Source: Eubacterium sp.
Lineage (GTDB): Bacteria > Bacillota > Clostridia > Lachnospirales > Lachnospiraceae
Direction of reading: 5' to 3'
Assembly: GCA_016280325.1 (NCBI GenBank)
Contig: JAEEGM010000125.1
Coordinates: 1-43,848, forward strand
DNA length: 43,848 nucleotides
Shown piece after piece: positions 34,701 to 41,977 of this stretch. Below the pieces are notes generated by a model. The model did no database searches and had not been told where the DNA came from. It saw nothing but the letters and a program-made list of their open reading frames with translations. The stretch's first letter is position 1, and the number at the start of each line of letters is the position of its first letter. A program made the position numbers and the translations under genes.

Positions 34701-36917
34701 GTAGATCTCGGTGCCCTTTCCCTTGGCGCCGTCGATCACATAGTTCTTGATTCCGCTGTCAGAAGCGGTGTATGTTGTATTGTCAGATGACGGTGTGTAT
34801 TTCTGGAAGTTGATCGTATGTACCGTGAGGTTCACGGTTTTCTGATCGTCCTTAATCTGAAGTGAAGCCTCCACACCCTCCGTACTGATTCCGGTAGTCA
34901 CGATCTGATAATCCGGTCCACTGAGTACATGCTGAACCGTGTACGGAACCGTGTCACCGCTCACCGTTCCCTTTTTAAAGGCATAGGTTCGTCCGGCGCC
35001 CTTCATCGTCGCCTGCATCGGAAGATTCGACGCATCCGAACAGGTGACATTGATCGTCGCGGTATAGAAGGTCAGCTCCACGTTGTTATCATCGGTCGCT
35101 CCGACCGTGATCCGCGCTCCCGTATCGATACCACCGACATCTACCTTGCACTCCGTATTCGACTTCTGCAGAATCTTGGAATAGGTTGTGACATTTCCTG
35201 CCGTCGAAACATACGGAAGATTTGCCACCGCCTTTCCCGATGCGTCACGCAACGTCACTGTCGCGGTCGTCCACGGCTCATCATCCGTCAGCTTAACGGA
35301 AACCGTGTAGAACTCGATCGTCTGCTCGGGATTCGATGTCGTGATATCCAATCCGGTATCGACGCCGCCGACATAGATATCAAAAGATGTATTTCGCCCG
35401 GCGATGATACCGGTTTTCCAGATGCCGTCCTCACCGGCCGCTGTTCTGAGCGTGCCGACAACCTTGCCGTTCTGGCAAAGCGTTACCGTACCGGGCACAT
35501 TGCTGAGCGTGCCGTCAAGCTTGGTATTGACCTTTGCCTGTGTCAGTCGGACATTAACCTCTACGGTCTTTCCGACCGGGTCGGATGCCGTCGTTGCCAC
35601 AACCACCTTATCTCCGGTCAGTACACCGTCAACGGCCACATCATAGGTTCCGTTTGCGACACGGTCAACCTTATAGGCCCCGTTGGGATTGCCTCCCTCG
35701 TCGGCACCCTCGGTAAGGTTGTGCTTTACTCTGCCATCCTGATAAAGCTGTACGGTCTGGCCGGTAAACTTATCGGCCCCCATGTACAGATTCACATTTA
35801 CCGTGCTGATGATCGCTCTCCAGTGTGCGTAAAGTGTCACGTTGGATTCGGTGTGATACTGTGCGCCACCGGCTCCGATCAATGTGCCGCCTGCTGCCTG
35901 ATTGTACCAGCCTTCAAAAACATATCCATTTCTGGTCAGGGTAGGAAGGGTGATGTTGTTGTTGTCATCCGTTGCTGTTCTTCCCCCGGAAGGAATGCCT
36001 CGGACAGTGCTGTCACCGCCGGCGTTTGCATCCCAGGTAACCGCTGCCGGTGCTGCTGCTGTCTTGATCTCGGCCGGGTCATCACCGGCAGTCACATCGC
36101 CCACACCCCAGTAGCAATACTTGGTAACCGTGCTGCCTGCCGGTACGCTGACGCTCTTCCATAGCCAGTTCATACAGGAATCGTAGGTTCCGTCTGCACT
36201 TCTAAGGTTCGGATCCTTTCCTCTGACACCGGCCGCCTTCTGGATGAAGGAGGCGAACGTGCTGTTGTTTACTTCGCTCGAGGTCCACCTTCCATACCAG
36301 TAATCACCATCCGTAGAGAAGGACAGATACTCACCGCCTCTGGCTGTACTGATGAGACCAACGTTGCTTCCGTTCTGGAAGTTTTCGATCTTCGCATAAT
36401 CATCACCGGCGATGTCGGTATCCACGGTTCCGCCGACGGTTACGGTCTGTGCGCTGCTGCCCGCATTTTTAATAACATAACCAACGCGGATAATGTTTGC
36501 ATTTTTCATACCGGTGAAGTTCATCGATACCGTAACGTTGCTGCCGAGCTTATTCTCCTTGGTGATGTCGAGTGCTGTTCCGCCGCTGACGCTTGCGCCA
36601 AGCTTCGCAGCCGATCCATACATTCCCCAGTACGAGGTCATAATGGAGTTGCTCTTTTTATTTTTCAGCTTGAAATCATAGGCATACACGCCGCCGTAGT
36701 AGCTGGAGTTCTTCGCGCGCTTCAAGCCGATCGCCGTGCGGGAGACATCTCCGTGATACGCAAGGCTGTCCCCCGGCGTCATCGCCTCTTCCGGGATTGA
36801 CTCTGCCGCGCTCGCCACAGTGGTGGAAACAAAAGGCCCCCACGTAAACATCCCCAGCACCATTGCCAGAGTCAACAGGAAGCTGAGTCCTTTTCTCATA
36901 ATCTTCCTCATAACCAT
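28749..36917 (-). CDS. Giant secreted repeat adhesin-like protein (about 2,720 residues)
   Basis: A Sec signal peptide lies near residues 1-38 (MRKGLSFLLTLAMVLGMF, ending VASAAES). Next come a beta-rich head and an InlB B-repeat (NGYVFEGWYNQAAGG, LYAHWRA). Then there is a series of carboxypeptidase-like or PEGA-like modules (VDVGGIDTG, VGGVDTG, VYADGTLTG), another InlB-type repeat (YTFDGWSETPW), and a Gly/Ala-rich island of about 300 residues. YDG/MBG-type repeats follow (SKSYDGTTDVTLNYSG, NKTYDGTTGTTIIEG), then a Thr/Pro linker, and a very basic Fn3/BIG2-like end. There is no LPXTG or membrane anchor, so Lys-rich wall binding is inferred. ATG 36917 is chosen for its AAGGA. The frame runs to 36965. 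Its promoter carries the SARP-type direct repeat shared with the response regulator gene. Confidence 0.9.
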   Translation of the reverse strand: MVMRKIMRKGLSFLLTLAMVLGMFTWGPFVSTTVASAAESIPEEAMTPGDSLAYHGDVSRTAIGLKRAKNSSYYGGVYAYDFKLKNKKSNSIMTSYWGMYGSAAKLGASVSGGTALDITKENKLGSNVTVSMNFTGMKNANIIRVGYVIKNAGSSAQTVTVGGTVDTDIAGDDYAKIENFQNGSNVGLISTARGGEYLSFSTDGDYWYGRWTSSEVNNSTFASFIQKAAGVRGKDPNLRSADGTYDSCMNWLWKSVSVPAGSTVTKYCYWGVGDVTAGDDPAEIKTAAAPAAVTWDANAGGDSTVRGIPSGGRTATDDNNNITLPTLTRNGYVFEGWYNQAAGGTLIGAGGAQYHTESNVTLYAHWRAIISTVNVNLYMGADKFTGQTVQLYQDGRVKHNLTEGADEGGNPNGAYKVDRVANGTYDVAVDGVLTGDKVVVATTASDPVGKTVEVNVRLTQAKVNTKLDGTLSNVPGTVTLCQNGKVVGTLRTAAGEDGIWKTGIIAGRNTSFDIYVGGVDTGLDITTSNPEQTIEFYTVSVKLTDDEPWTTATVTLRDASGKAVANLPYVSTAGNVTTYSKILQKSNTECKVDVGGIDTGARITVGATDDNNVELTFYTATINVTCSDASNLPMQATMKGAGRTYAFKKGTVSGDTVPYTVQHVLSGPDYQIVTTGISTEGVEASLQIKDDQKTVNLTVHTINFQKYTPSSDNTTYTASDSGIKNYVIDGAKGKGTEIYLSGYTFDGWSETPWTDGNNKPTTDPYTAFDFTAAITRDVTLYPHYLPPTVKINGIVRTNADGTVNTAGSDVAYRLGNLVISGFDQSDESIRYVIFGGTNIEKIEAKDLPAGATYDEASKVLEFSPLVSMAEAQDCVRNHIIITPTRTGSTNNDGTITVTVLDKNGNLDSGSSSAPTQYGAGVSALPVTAGSTLSAGCFYYLRASTVITSTTAGQSALNVATGNPVYLYIPSDVTLTVKGGDAGGTTGAGAGIKVPSGATLYLLGEGSLVATGGAAENGQNGGQNKKDALFYGYDSNGCRDGFYRAGTGGAGGAGGGGAGAGIGGTGGNGGAGGTCAATTSRRDSDRVNGSAGGNGGDGTNGSASGSVYICGSMSVTATGGAAGSNGSAATKGTSVCNFYLSNSDTYNSGMANFACRTTETTYWANFYCAGPGGIGGYGIGGGAASNIGGGGAGGAGGGAGGQGAFAKVEPGNANPAGSMSVSADEMSSGGNGKNGGVSGHNSGTTYSGPYKNGGAAELKTGGQGGAGGTNGYKGSDGSYTVASTAKLNGSDGTSGTAGSFTIIYEKANSSDTYGTPSKTSYIFGREESFILPTYTPASSDKIFRGWRLTTYGVELGGVSGNPLASNEGKIYPSGAVLPISSTMAGNLTFTAVVAAKEGLYAEDTANYTATKLKTYTVTTTVDGEPRDVGELLFGGEKVRGLNGVYVYSTTSTNVTVKAGAETIAEMTASDENLNASATAEFENIKVTVTGYKPSDVTLASGPVLTRVSEDDTNKIYVYESPYRLVSDDKGDFAIRVDGSDVNKKTAYGQNTTVAYHTLTIKLEPSTARNVILKDREGNQLVTQKVGDGPSNTFVYTKLADPSTVYDVYADGTLTGATGVKFDSTREVKASYYVASVKVTLNGAESDVIGNPYFGTDLMIRNSVGNYTYASASEAARDLIVSGEVARKEFAADGTVTLAYFSINYQKNEGSGETGKEPMPTYCLSGGKANLAACSIRKGVERFAGWAIDDKIYASGGEISIKETKTAKPVWEKISLNELDKNGKGVTVIFDQTVFGYDGAAHTPEIKVYYGVYAEGDPGVEDTDGHRVGDDRLLTKDTDYTVSYSNDNESTGAGGDTVRAGEVTVSVAGKGDYVGVVTKTYTILPRLVTLKGVTASKSYDGTTDVTLNYSGASLDGRATVDNNNSRLSYDSTKIEGYIDSAEIETDEEGNIIAKPLRIRIRGEEDSEDLNTLLTGTSKTNYALTGGITGDGGESIMVTMSKKKVMPSEISVYNKTYDGTTGTTIIEGSVKFAQGDVPEGEEFKIIGNANFENATPGKGKNVTITNMELFDADGKHPANYELTTGTASTAGGVVKAADIVKASQGAPEAGTGYEIENGQIKISQEVNESGDPQPNTHYEILRVYPGAPEGTPGDEVRKIIKYNEGPVDIDSKYTYYIRWERNTNFESSEYTEIGINYEPAEPMPEDGKGTIDVTIENDNGAGKEVTVSIENGNTKLDGMDQTVTVLANLRKEVVITDLPYGSYNVVVRTNDNTYTATHMVSVITQKAVTTAFKIPNGKLATRIDIQGGDTPNAAVDGLNDILTKEDKDQAAAGAQDVEVALEVENVTANGDAAEGAAELRNLASGEGMQIDMLLDISLFKTVKTLNANGETTNTEKTNIGCTNSKVLEIAIPYEEAKTKKVLMFRYHDGQKQKLDECTTKPVGNFVDGTFFVDKIGGWIHLFASGYSTYAIATANAGGTGIAASTATPTATPTAAPTTDPTTEPTVSPEPTKTPETDDVTKNGRTAYSNELSLNSGLKVSQPGKKITVQIGGVPGANRYEVYATYCGMKFGKKATKVVKKSKVTTVKIKKLHGKKLNLKKNYKLYVIAYKVKNGVKHKLAKSITAHIVGRKNTKYSNPKKIIVKKTKIKLKKKKTYRLKPKVKVVNKKRKSLSDKHAPKFRYASSNKKIATVTKNGKIKAKKKGTCIIYIYAKNGYAKKIRVTVR

Positions 36918-37029
36918 CACCAGTCCTTTCCATGCCTTACCAATCCATACCATTACCCATACCAAATCCGTTTTATCAATCCAAAAAACGTTCTATCCCA
37001 CCTTATACAATAGAAGGTAATCCCACTTT

Positions 37030-37058
37030 AACATATGCTCCATGACAACACTATGACA
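37030..37058 (-). promoter_or_regulatory. Giant protein promoter with SARP-type direct heptamers
   Basis: On the minus strand TGTCATA (37058-37052), GTGT and TGTCATG (37047-37041) form direct heptamers 11 bp apart. Five bases later comes the -10-like TATGTT (37035-37030). No -35 consensus is present at the expected place, because the heptamers occupy it. This matches how SARP activators bind in Streptomyces. Confidence 0.7.
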
Positions 37059-37106
37059 AATTTCGAAGTTTTTCGAAAATTTTTTTCGTGTTTTTTCGTT
37101 TTGGGC

Positions 37107-37144
37107 AAAAAAAGAGAAAAGACCGTCGGATCAACCGACAGTCT
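37107..37144 (-). terminator. Response regulator terminator
   Basis: AGACCGTCGG (37120-37129) pairs with CCGACAGTCT (37135-37144), with one mismatch. A T-rich tail (TTTTCTCTTTTTTT) follows on the minus strand. It lies 24 bp past the response regulator stop, so the giant gene needs its own promoter. Confidence 0.88.
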
Positions 37145-37167
37145 CTTCCTCAACCACATCATTTTTA

Positions 37168-37962
37168 TCAGGTAAAACTGTTTATCATACTTGCGAGTCG
37201 CATCTCTCCCCAGGAGTATTGCGACATATATTCGCCCTGGAATCTGGCAATACCCGCAGGGTCCTGCTCTAACGCCAGATAGTAATCACACTCGATTCGC
37301 TCCGGCCGGATCGCGTAGGAATCCCGGCTCTGCTCGTAGATGTCCTCGCACCCCAACTCTTTCAACTTGGTACGGAGATCCTTGGTGATCTGAGCGAAGT
37401 AACCGCGCTGCTTGTCCGAGTCACTCGCGTCATCGCCCCACAAAACAGCGCGCAGCTCGGCATTTGTCGCCGAGGCTCCTCTCCGATCGATCAGGTACGC
37501 GAACATCTCCTTGGTTTTGGCCCGACTGAACCGAACCGGCTCGCCGTCGTAGAATACTTCGAAGTTTCCGAAGCACTTGACATAAAGCCCCTTCGTCTCC
37601 TGCTTGACCGGATTGCGAAGATTCGACAGAACTTCCTGTACCTCATCCTTCATCGCCGGCTTCAGGATATACGCGCTGGCATACAAGCGAAACGCATCCA
37701 GCGCATACTGTTGGTACGCCGAGACGACTACGATGTTTACCATAGGTCGGATCTCCCGGATCTCCTTAGCCAAGGTCAGTCCGTCCTTCCCGGGCATCTG
37801 AATATCCAGGAATACGACATCGAATTCCTGTTCCTTGCACACAGCTAGTGCCCTTTTTGCGCTGTCCGCTGTTTCGATCTCCGCATCCGGCACGATCGAC
37901 TGCAGAACATTTTTCAAATCGGCAGCCGCTGTCTGCTCATCATCAACGATCAATAGCTGCAT
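37168..37962 (-). CDS. Response regulator with REC and SARP-type DNA-binding domain
   Basis: 264 residues. The receiver domain (1-120) has acidic Asp 8-Asp 9, phospho-acceptor Asp 53 (FLDIQMPGKDG), a Ser in VVSAY and Lys in YILKPA. The output domain (about 125-264) is a winged helix of the SARP/OmpR-like type, with LYVKCFGNFEVFYDGEPVRFSRAKTKEMFAYLIDRRG and LRAVLWGDD, ending in GEYMSQYSWGE, where a bacterial transcriptional activator (BTAD) domain would begin. ATG 37962 is preferred (GGGAGAGGG upstream) over a TTG at 38007. It follows the histidine kinase by 105 bp and has its own direct-repeat promoter, which suggests autoregulation. It probably acts on the giant surface gene just downstream. 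Confidence 0.92.
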   Translation of the reverse strand: MQLLIVDDEQTAAADLKNVLQSIVPDAEIETADSAKRALAVCKEQEFDVVFLDIQMPGKDGLTLAKEIREIRPMVNIVVVSAYQQYALDAFRLYASAYILKPAMKDEVQEVLSNLRNPVKQETKGLYVKCFGNFEVFYDGEPVRFSRAKTKEMFAYLIDRRGASATNAELRAVLWGDDASDSDKQRGYFAQITKDLRTKLKELGCEDIYEQSRDSYAIRPERIECDYYLALEQDPAGIARFQGEYMSQYSWGEMRLASMINSFT

Positions 37963-38021
37963 AAAACCCTCTCCCTTTTGTATCCGGTAACCAGGTTTCC
38001 GATACAATACATGTTTACCTT

Positions 38022-38050
38022 ACCATAACAACTATGACAGCACTATGACA
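38022..38050 (-). promoter_or_regulatory. Response regulator promoter with SARP-type direct heptamers
   Basis: On the minus strand TGTCATA (38050-38044), GTGC and TGTCATA (38039-38033) are spaced 11 bp. After five bases comes the -10-like TATGGT (38027-38022). Spacing and sequence are the same as at 37030-37058. Confidence 0.7.
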
Positions 38051-38067
38051 AATCTGTTTTGGTTCTT

Positions 38068-39459
38068 TTACTTTCCCTCGCGCGGGATGCGTACCCACGC
38101 CTGCGTTCCCTTGCCGAGGAAGCTTTCGATCATCAGGGTTCCTCCGCACATCATCTCCAGTCTGTTTTTCAGATTGATGAGGCCAACCGGCTGATGCGGC
38201 GCCTCGTTGGGATCGGACGAGCTCACGATCGTCGTTTCCTTTTCCCGTAAGCTTCCGTTTTCCGTCGCACGGCTTTCCTCCTGCAGTAGCTCCGCCGGCG
38301 ACTTCTTGCCCATCAGAAAACTCGGATCAAAGCCCACGCCGTCATCTTTGACCTCGATCACATCGACCTCCTTCGTCTGGTAGGTTGCGATGCTCACTGT
38401 GCCGCTTCCGTCTTCTTTTTCGCGGATCCCATGACGGATTGCGTTCTCAACCAGCAGCTGGATCGTGAAGGCCGGCAGAAGGAAGTCGCGGTTTCGGATA
38501 TCCATGTCCACCTTCAGCTTGTCGCCGAATCTCGTCTGCTCGAGAAAGAGATAGTGCTCGACGGTCTTTAATTCCTGCTCCGCCGTGATGCAGCCGGTCT
38601 CGCTCATCACATCGATGGTCCCGCGAAGGAAACCGGTAAAGTGGTTCAGCGTTTCGACGGCCGGTGAGTCCGGCGGGAGCTGCGAACGGATTGCCGTCAG
38701 ACTATTGTATATGAAGTGAGGCTGAATCTGACTCTGATAGGTATGGATCCTCGCCAGCGATAACTGGCGTTCCGCACGCACCGTGTCACTGGAATATTCG
38801 AGCTCATGCATCAGGACGACAATCAGAAGCGCAACGGAGTTGTTGATATTGAAGAAGGATATCTCGGTGACGGCAAGCTGCAGGACGCCACCGATTCCCG
38901 TCAGTATGCAGAACACTAAGAATCCAATGAATTCTCGTCTTCGAAGTGTCTTTCTATTTTTCAGAACCATGATCAGTATCGGAACGAGTCCCAGCTCGCA
39001 GACAGCGATAAAGATCGGGTACGTCGGCAGGTGATGATATCGGTTCGCGTCGTCGTAGGTGTAATAGAAATGGAAGAAGCGCGACGCAATGACGCCGGCC
39101 AGGTTGGCAAGAGCGATAACATTGGCCAGGATGACTTCACGTCGCACCTTGCCACCGCGCACCTCGATCACTCTCCCGAAGTGTGACGCCACCATCATTG
39201 TCAGGATACATATATAGGCGAACACGAGAATGCGGGACGCGCGGACTACGATGTATGCCACGCCGGCCCCGCTGCCGTCAAAGACAAATCCCAGCACCTC
39301 GGCGATATTGATCAAGCAGTCTGTCGACAGCACGCCGATCATCGTCCAGGACGCTTTCGGCTCCAGAGAGCGGTTGAAGAATATTATGATACCGCCTACA
39401 AGACAGATAATAGCCGTCCATGTGTCAAAGGCGATTTGGAAGTACTGTACGGTTGTCAT
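38068..39459 (-). CDS. LytS/YehU-type membrane sensor histidine kinase
   Basis: 463 residues. About seven membrane helices fill residues 5-220, without a large outside domain. Next is the His_kinase domain of the LytS family, with phospho-acceptor His 248 in QIQPHFIYNSLTAIRSQL. The ATPase N box is LLVENAIRHGI, and the G boxes are VKDDGVGF and GLINLKNRLEM. It is the partner of the REC-SARP regulator downstream. The membrane part may sense a lipophilic or peptide signal, which is inference. The start at 39459 has GGAG about 11 bp upstream, slightly far, but no better start is evident. It lies 48 bp after the transglutaminase gene. Confidence 0.92.
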   Translation of the reverse strand: MTTVQYFQIAFDTWTAIICLVGGIIIFFNRSLEPKASWTMIGVLSTDCLINIAEVLGFVFDGSGAGVAYIVVRASRILVFAYICILTMMVASHFGRVIEVRGGKVRREVILANVIALANLAGVIASRFFHFYYTYDDANRYHHLPTYPIFIAVCELGLVPILIMVLKNRKTLRRREFIGFLVFCILTGIGGVLQLAVTEISFFNINNSVALLIVVLMHELEYSSDTVRAERQLSLARIHTYQSQIQPHFIYNSLTAIRSQLPPDSPAVETLNHFTGFLRGTIDVMSETGCITAEQELKTVEHYLFLEQTRFGDKLKVDMDIRNRDFLLPAFTIQLLVENAIRHGIREKEDGSGTVSIATYQTKEVDVIEVKDDGVGFDPSFLMGKKSPAELLQEESRATENGSLREKETTIVSSSDPNEAPHQPVGLINLKNRLEMMCGGTLMIESFLGKGTQAWVRIPREGK

Positions 39460-39507
39460 AGGGAGTGGTTTCTCCTCTTTTCGGTGTTCGGTGGTTTCAA
39501 TATAACG

Positions 39508-40797
39508 CTACTTAACCTTCCCCTTAAACGTCGCACTGAGGCTCTGGCCATTGGTGAGTTTGAGGATAATCTTGACAGCGACGGCTCCCTTTTTCTTTCC
39601 TTTAAAGGAAAGTGCCGTATACGGAAACCCATCCTCGTCATCGTATTCAAGTTTGTAGTTGTGGACACTCTTGACACGTGACTTTCCGGTCGTAAACTTG
39701 TAGGTCACCTTTTTGATCACCTCATCCATCCCCTTCTCGATGATGAGAAAAATGTCCTGGCGCTTGTTCTTCTTTACGGAGAATTTTCCGTTACTCGGCC
39801 ACTTGTCTTCCACTATATCGCTCAGTTTATACTTTGTTTCTTCCGGCTCCGGATCGGCCATCCCTTCAGCCGTGCTACCGACAGTGATCGTCTTGTTCTC
39901 ATCATCCATCATCGTCGGATTGAAGGCGTTCGTCGCAATCGGGAACAATTTCGCGAACTTTCCGGTTCGATACGGCTTATCCAACGTGTGTACCTGATCC
40001 GGATCGTATGCATCAAAGTCCTTGCTTCCCTTCAGAAAGTAATCATAAGACGGTTGTTCATCCGGGTCTTCGGGATCATCCCAGGTGGCGTCAAGACAGT
40101 ACCAACGATCACCGAGCGCCACAATATTCCAAGCGTGCCCTCCGGAATCTCTGCCGGTCCCGGCCACACCTCCGACATACTTACACGGAACGCCGGCCTC
40201 CACCAACAACTTATACATACAAAGCGCATACGCATTGCAGACACCCTCGCCGTTCTTTACGGCACCATACATCGAAAAATAATCAACGCTTTCACCAGCC
40301 TTGTATGTGATTAGGTCACATACATAGTCATGGATAGTCTTCACCTTTTCGTAATTACTCATGCCGTCCACATCAAGCTCAGCGAGGATCTCCGGTACTC
40401 TTTCATTAACATACACTGTCTGTGCGAGGGTCTCCATATACACCGGCTTGATCACCAGTTTATTCCCTTCCGCATAAAAGTCATGTTTTTTTGTCGACCA
40501 ATCCAGAGAACCTGTCACATAGTCCGCATCATCCGATGTCGCCGGATCATCCTCAAGTGCCATATCACTGAAAAAGAATGACAAGTCATTATTCTCAGTT
40601 ACATATTTCAAATCTTTTTTCGGTCCGGTATAATTCACTTCAATTTTATTTGACTTATTCACACACTCCTGATTGACGATCTTCGCCAGTTCCGGAAGTG
40701 ACGACGCGGTCTGCGCCGCGTACGCCACCGTCGGACCGGAAAAAATAAGCCCGAGAATCATCACCGTTACTGTTGCTCGTTTCCACACTCTGTTCAT
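39508..40797 (-). CDS. Secreted transglutaminase-like protein
   Basis: 429 residues with a signal peptide (about 1-28, ending YAAQT). The transglutaminase-like (TGc) domain has an intact triad: Cys 187 in GEGVCNAYA, His 221 in SGGHAWN and Asp 236 in CLDATWDDP. YEKVKTIHDYVCDLITY precedes it, as usual. A C-terminal beta-rich domain is rich in Lys. It probably acts outside the cell as a cysteine protease or a cross-linker of surface proteins. GGAGGG precedes ATG 40797. It lies upstream of the histidine kinase on the same strand and may be in one transcript with it. Substrates are unknown; the neighbouring surface proteins are candidates by position. Confidence 0.92.
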   Translation of the reverse strand: MNRVWKRATVTVMILGLIFSGPTVAYAAQTASSLPELAKIVNQECVNKSNKIEVNYTGPKKDLKYVTENNDLSFFFSDMALEDDPATSDDADYVTGSLDWSTKKHDFYAEGNKLVIKPVYMETLAQTVYVNERVPEILAELDVDGMSNYEKVKTIHDYVCDLITYKAGESVDYFSMYGAVKNGEGVCNAYALCMYKLLVEAGVPCKYVGGVAGTGRDSGGHAWNIVALGDRWYCLDATWDDPEDPDEQPSYDYFLKGSKDFDAYDPDQVHTLDKPYRTGKFAKLFPIATNAFNPTMMDDENKTITVGSTAEGMADPEPEETKYKLSDIVEDKWPSNGKFSVKKNKRQDIFLIIEKGMDEVIKKVTYKFTTGKSRVKSVHNYKLEYDDEDGFPYTALSFKGKKKGAVAVKIILKLTNGQSLSATFKGKVK

Positions 40798-40861
40798 AAA
40801 ATCCCTCCTTTAGTTTACATGTGACTATTTCTTTGTTATCTTCTGAACCATAACAGACATA

Positions 40862-41959
40862 TCAACCATCCCACACTGCGTAAAGTGTCAGATTACTGCT
40901 GATCCCACTGATCTCCTGCCCCGGCTGATATAGGGTGCTATACCCGGCGATGCTCCAACCGCAAAATCTATGCCCCTCCCAGGACGGCACGATCGAAGAT
41001 ATCGTAAGTGTACCGCCATATGGCACGATAACACCATTGATAACACCTCGTATTTCCGGATGTAATTGCGCACCGGTGTCATATTGAATAATGTATCCGG
41101 ATGTATCACGTCTAAAATACGCTTTGATCGTCATATCTTTATCGACAGTAACTACCCTTCCCGGATTGTATCTGTAATCGTTCAAATAAATCCACGAATC
41201 AAAATAATATCCTAAGCAACTCGGTGCCGGTGGGAGCGTAAGTTTATGATCTCCATCCTTTGGTATCTTTACCACCAAAGGATCCGGCATACCGGTAACC
41301 ACCTTATCACTACCAAGATTATGTGTATATGTTACCGTATAATTATACGGATCCGGCGTTGGCGTAGGAACCGGAGTCGGTGTCGGTGCAAGAGTCGGCG
41401 TCGCGCTTGGTGAAGAACTCGGCGTCGCGCTTGGTGTCACGAAAGGTGACGCGCTTGCCGAAGCCGTTGGCGTTGGCGTCACCGTCGGACCGGCGGAAGC
41501 AGATGCCGACGGACTGGCTGTCGGTGTCGGACTCGGAGTATTTGTCGGTGTTGCGGAAGGAGTCGGACTCGGACTCGGTTTATCTTCCGTATACGCATGA
41601 AACCTCAGATCAAACTCCTTATTTCCTTTGACTTTTCTCTTCAATTTGACGTGAATCGCTATGATAGAATACCCGGCCGCCTTACCTTTTAACGTAAACG
41701 ACGCCGGATTGTCTTTTTTCAACGTCTTTTTTACTTTCTTTACGCCGCAAAAATAAGGATTCAGCGATTTTACACTAATCTTTCCCGGAATACTGCATTT
41801 TACCTTTATAGTTTTCGTTTTCCCTACAAAAAATGTAGCCTTGCTTTTCGATAGTTTCGGTTTTGATGCCGCTTCGGAAACCATGGATATCGGTGCAACA
41901 AGTGACAACAACATCGCGCACAGTAATAATAACGCTACTCTCTTTTTAACTCTTTTCAT
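40862..41959 (-). CDS. Secreted protein with Ig-like domain, Ser/Pro/Thr linker and InlB repeats
   Basis: 365 residues. A signal peptide (about 1-32) is followed by an Ig-like Lys-rich domain (KPKLSKSKATFFVGKTKTIKVKC). A linker of about 80 residues made of PSPTPSATPT-type repeats leads to two InlB B-repeat-like modules (YFDSWIYLNDYRYNPGR, then HRFCGWSIAGYSTLYQPGQEI with LTLYAVWDG). ATG 41959 is preferred over the upstream GTG (41974) because GGGGGG lies before it. There is no anchor motif. It lies 18 bp after the previous gene, so they share a transcript. It is probably an adhesin. Confidence 0.87.
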   Translation of the reverse strand: MKRVKKRVALLLLCAMLLSLVAPISMVSEAASKPKLSKSKATFFVGKTKTIKVKCSIPGKISVKSLNPYFCGVKKVKKTLKKDNPASFTLKGKAAGYSIIAIHVKLKRKVKGNKEFDLRFHAYTEDKPSPSPTPSATPTNTPSPTPTASPSASASAGPTVTPTPTASASASPFVTPSATPSSSPSATPTLAPTPTPVPTPTPDPYNYTVTYTHNLGSDKVVTGMPDPLVVKIPKDGDHKLTLPPAPSCLGYYFDSWIYLNDYRYNPGRVVTVDKDMTIKAYFRRDTSGYIIQYDTGAQLHPEIRGVINGVIVPYGGTLTISSIVPSWEGHRFCGWSIAGYSTLYQPGQEISGISSNLTLYAVWDG

Positions 41960-41977
41960 GGCACCCCCCTTCACCCG

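Noticed and set aside
29547-36164. Several long plus-strand frames opposite the giant gene
   Set aside because: They are antisense shadows with no ribosome-binding site, no family pattern and Arg/Ser/His-rich composition.
39456-39462. Single TGTCATA at the histidine kinase start
   Set aside because: It is one copy in the opposite orientation and overlaps the start codon, so probably chance.
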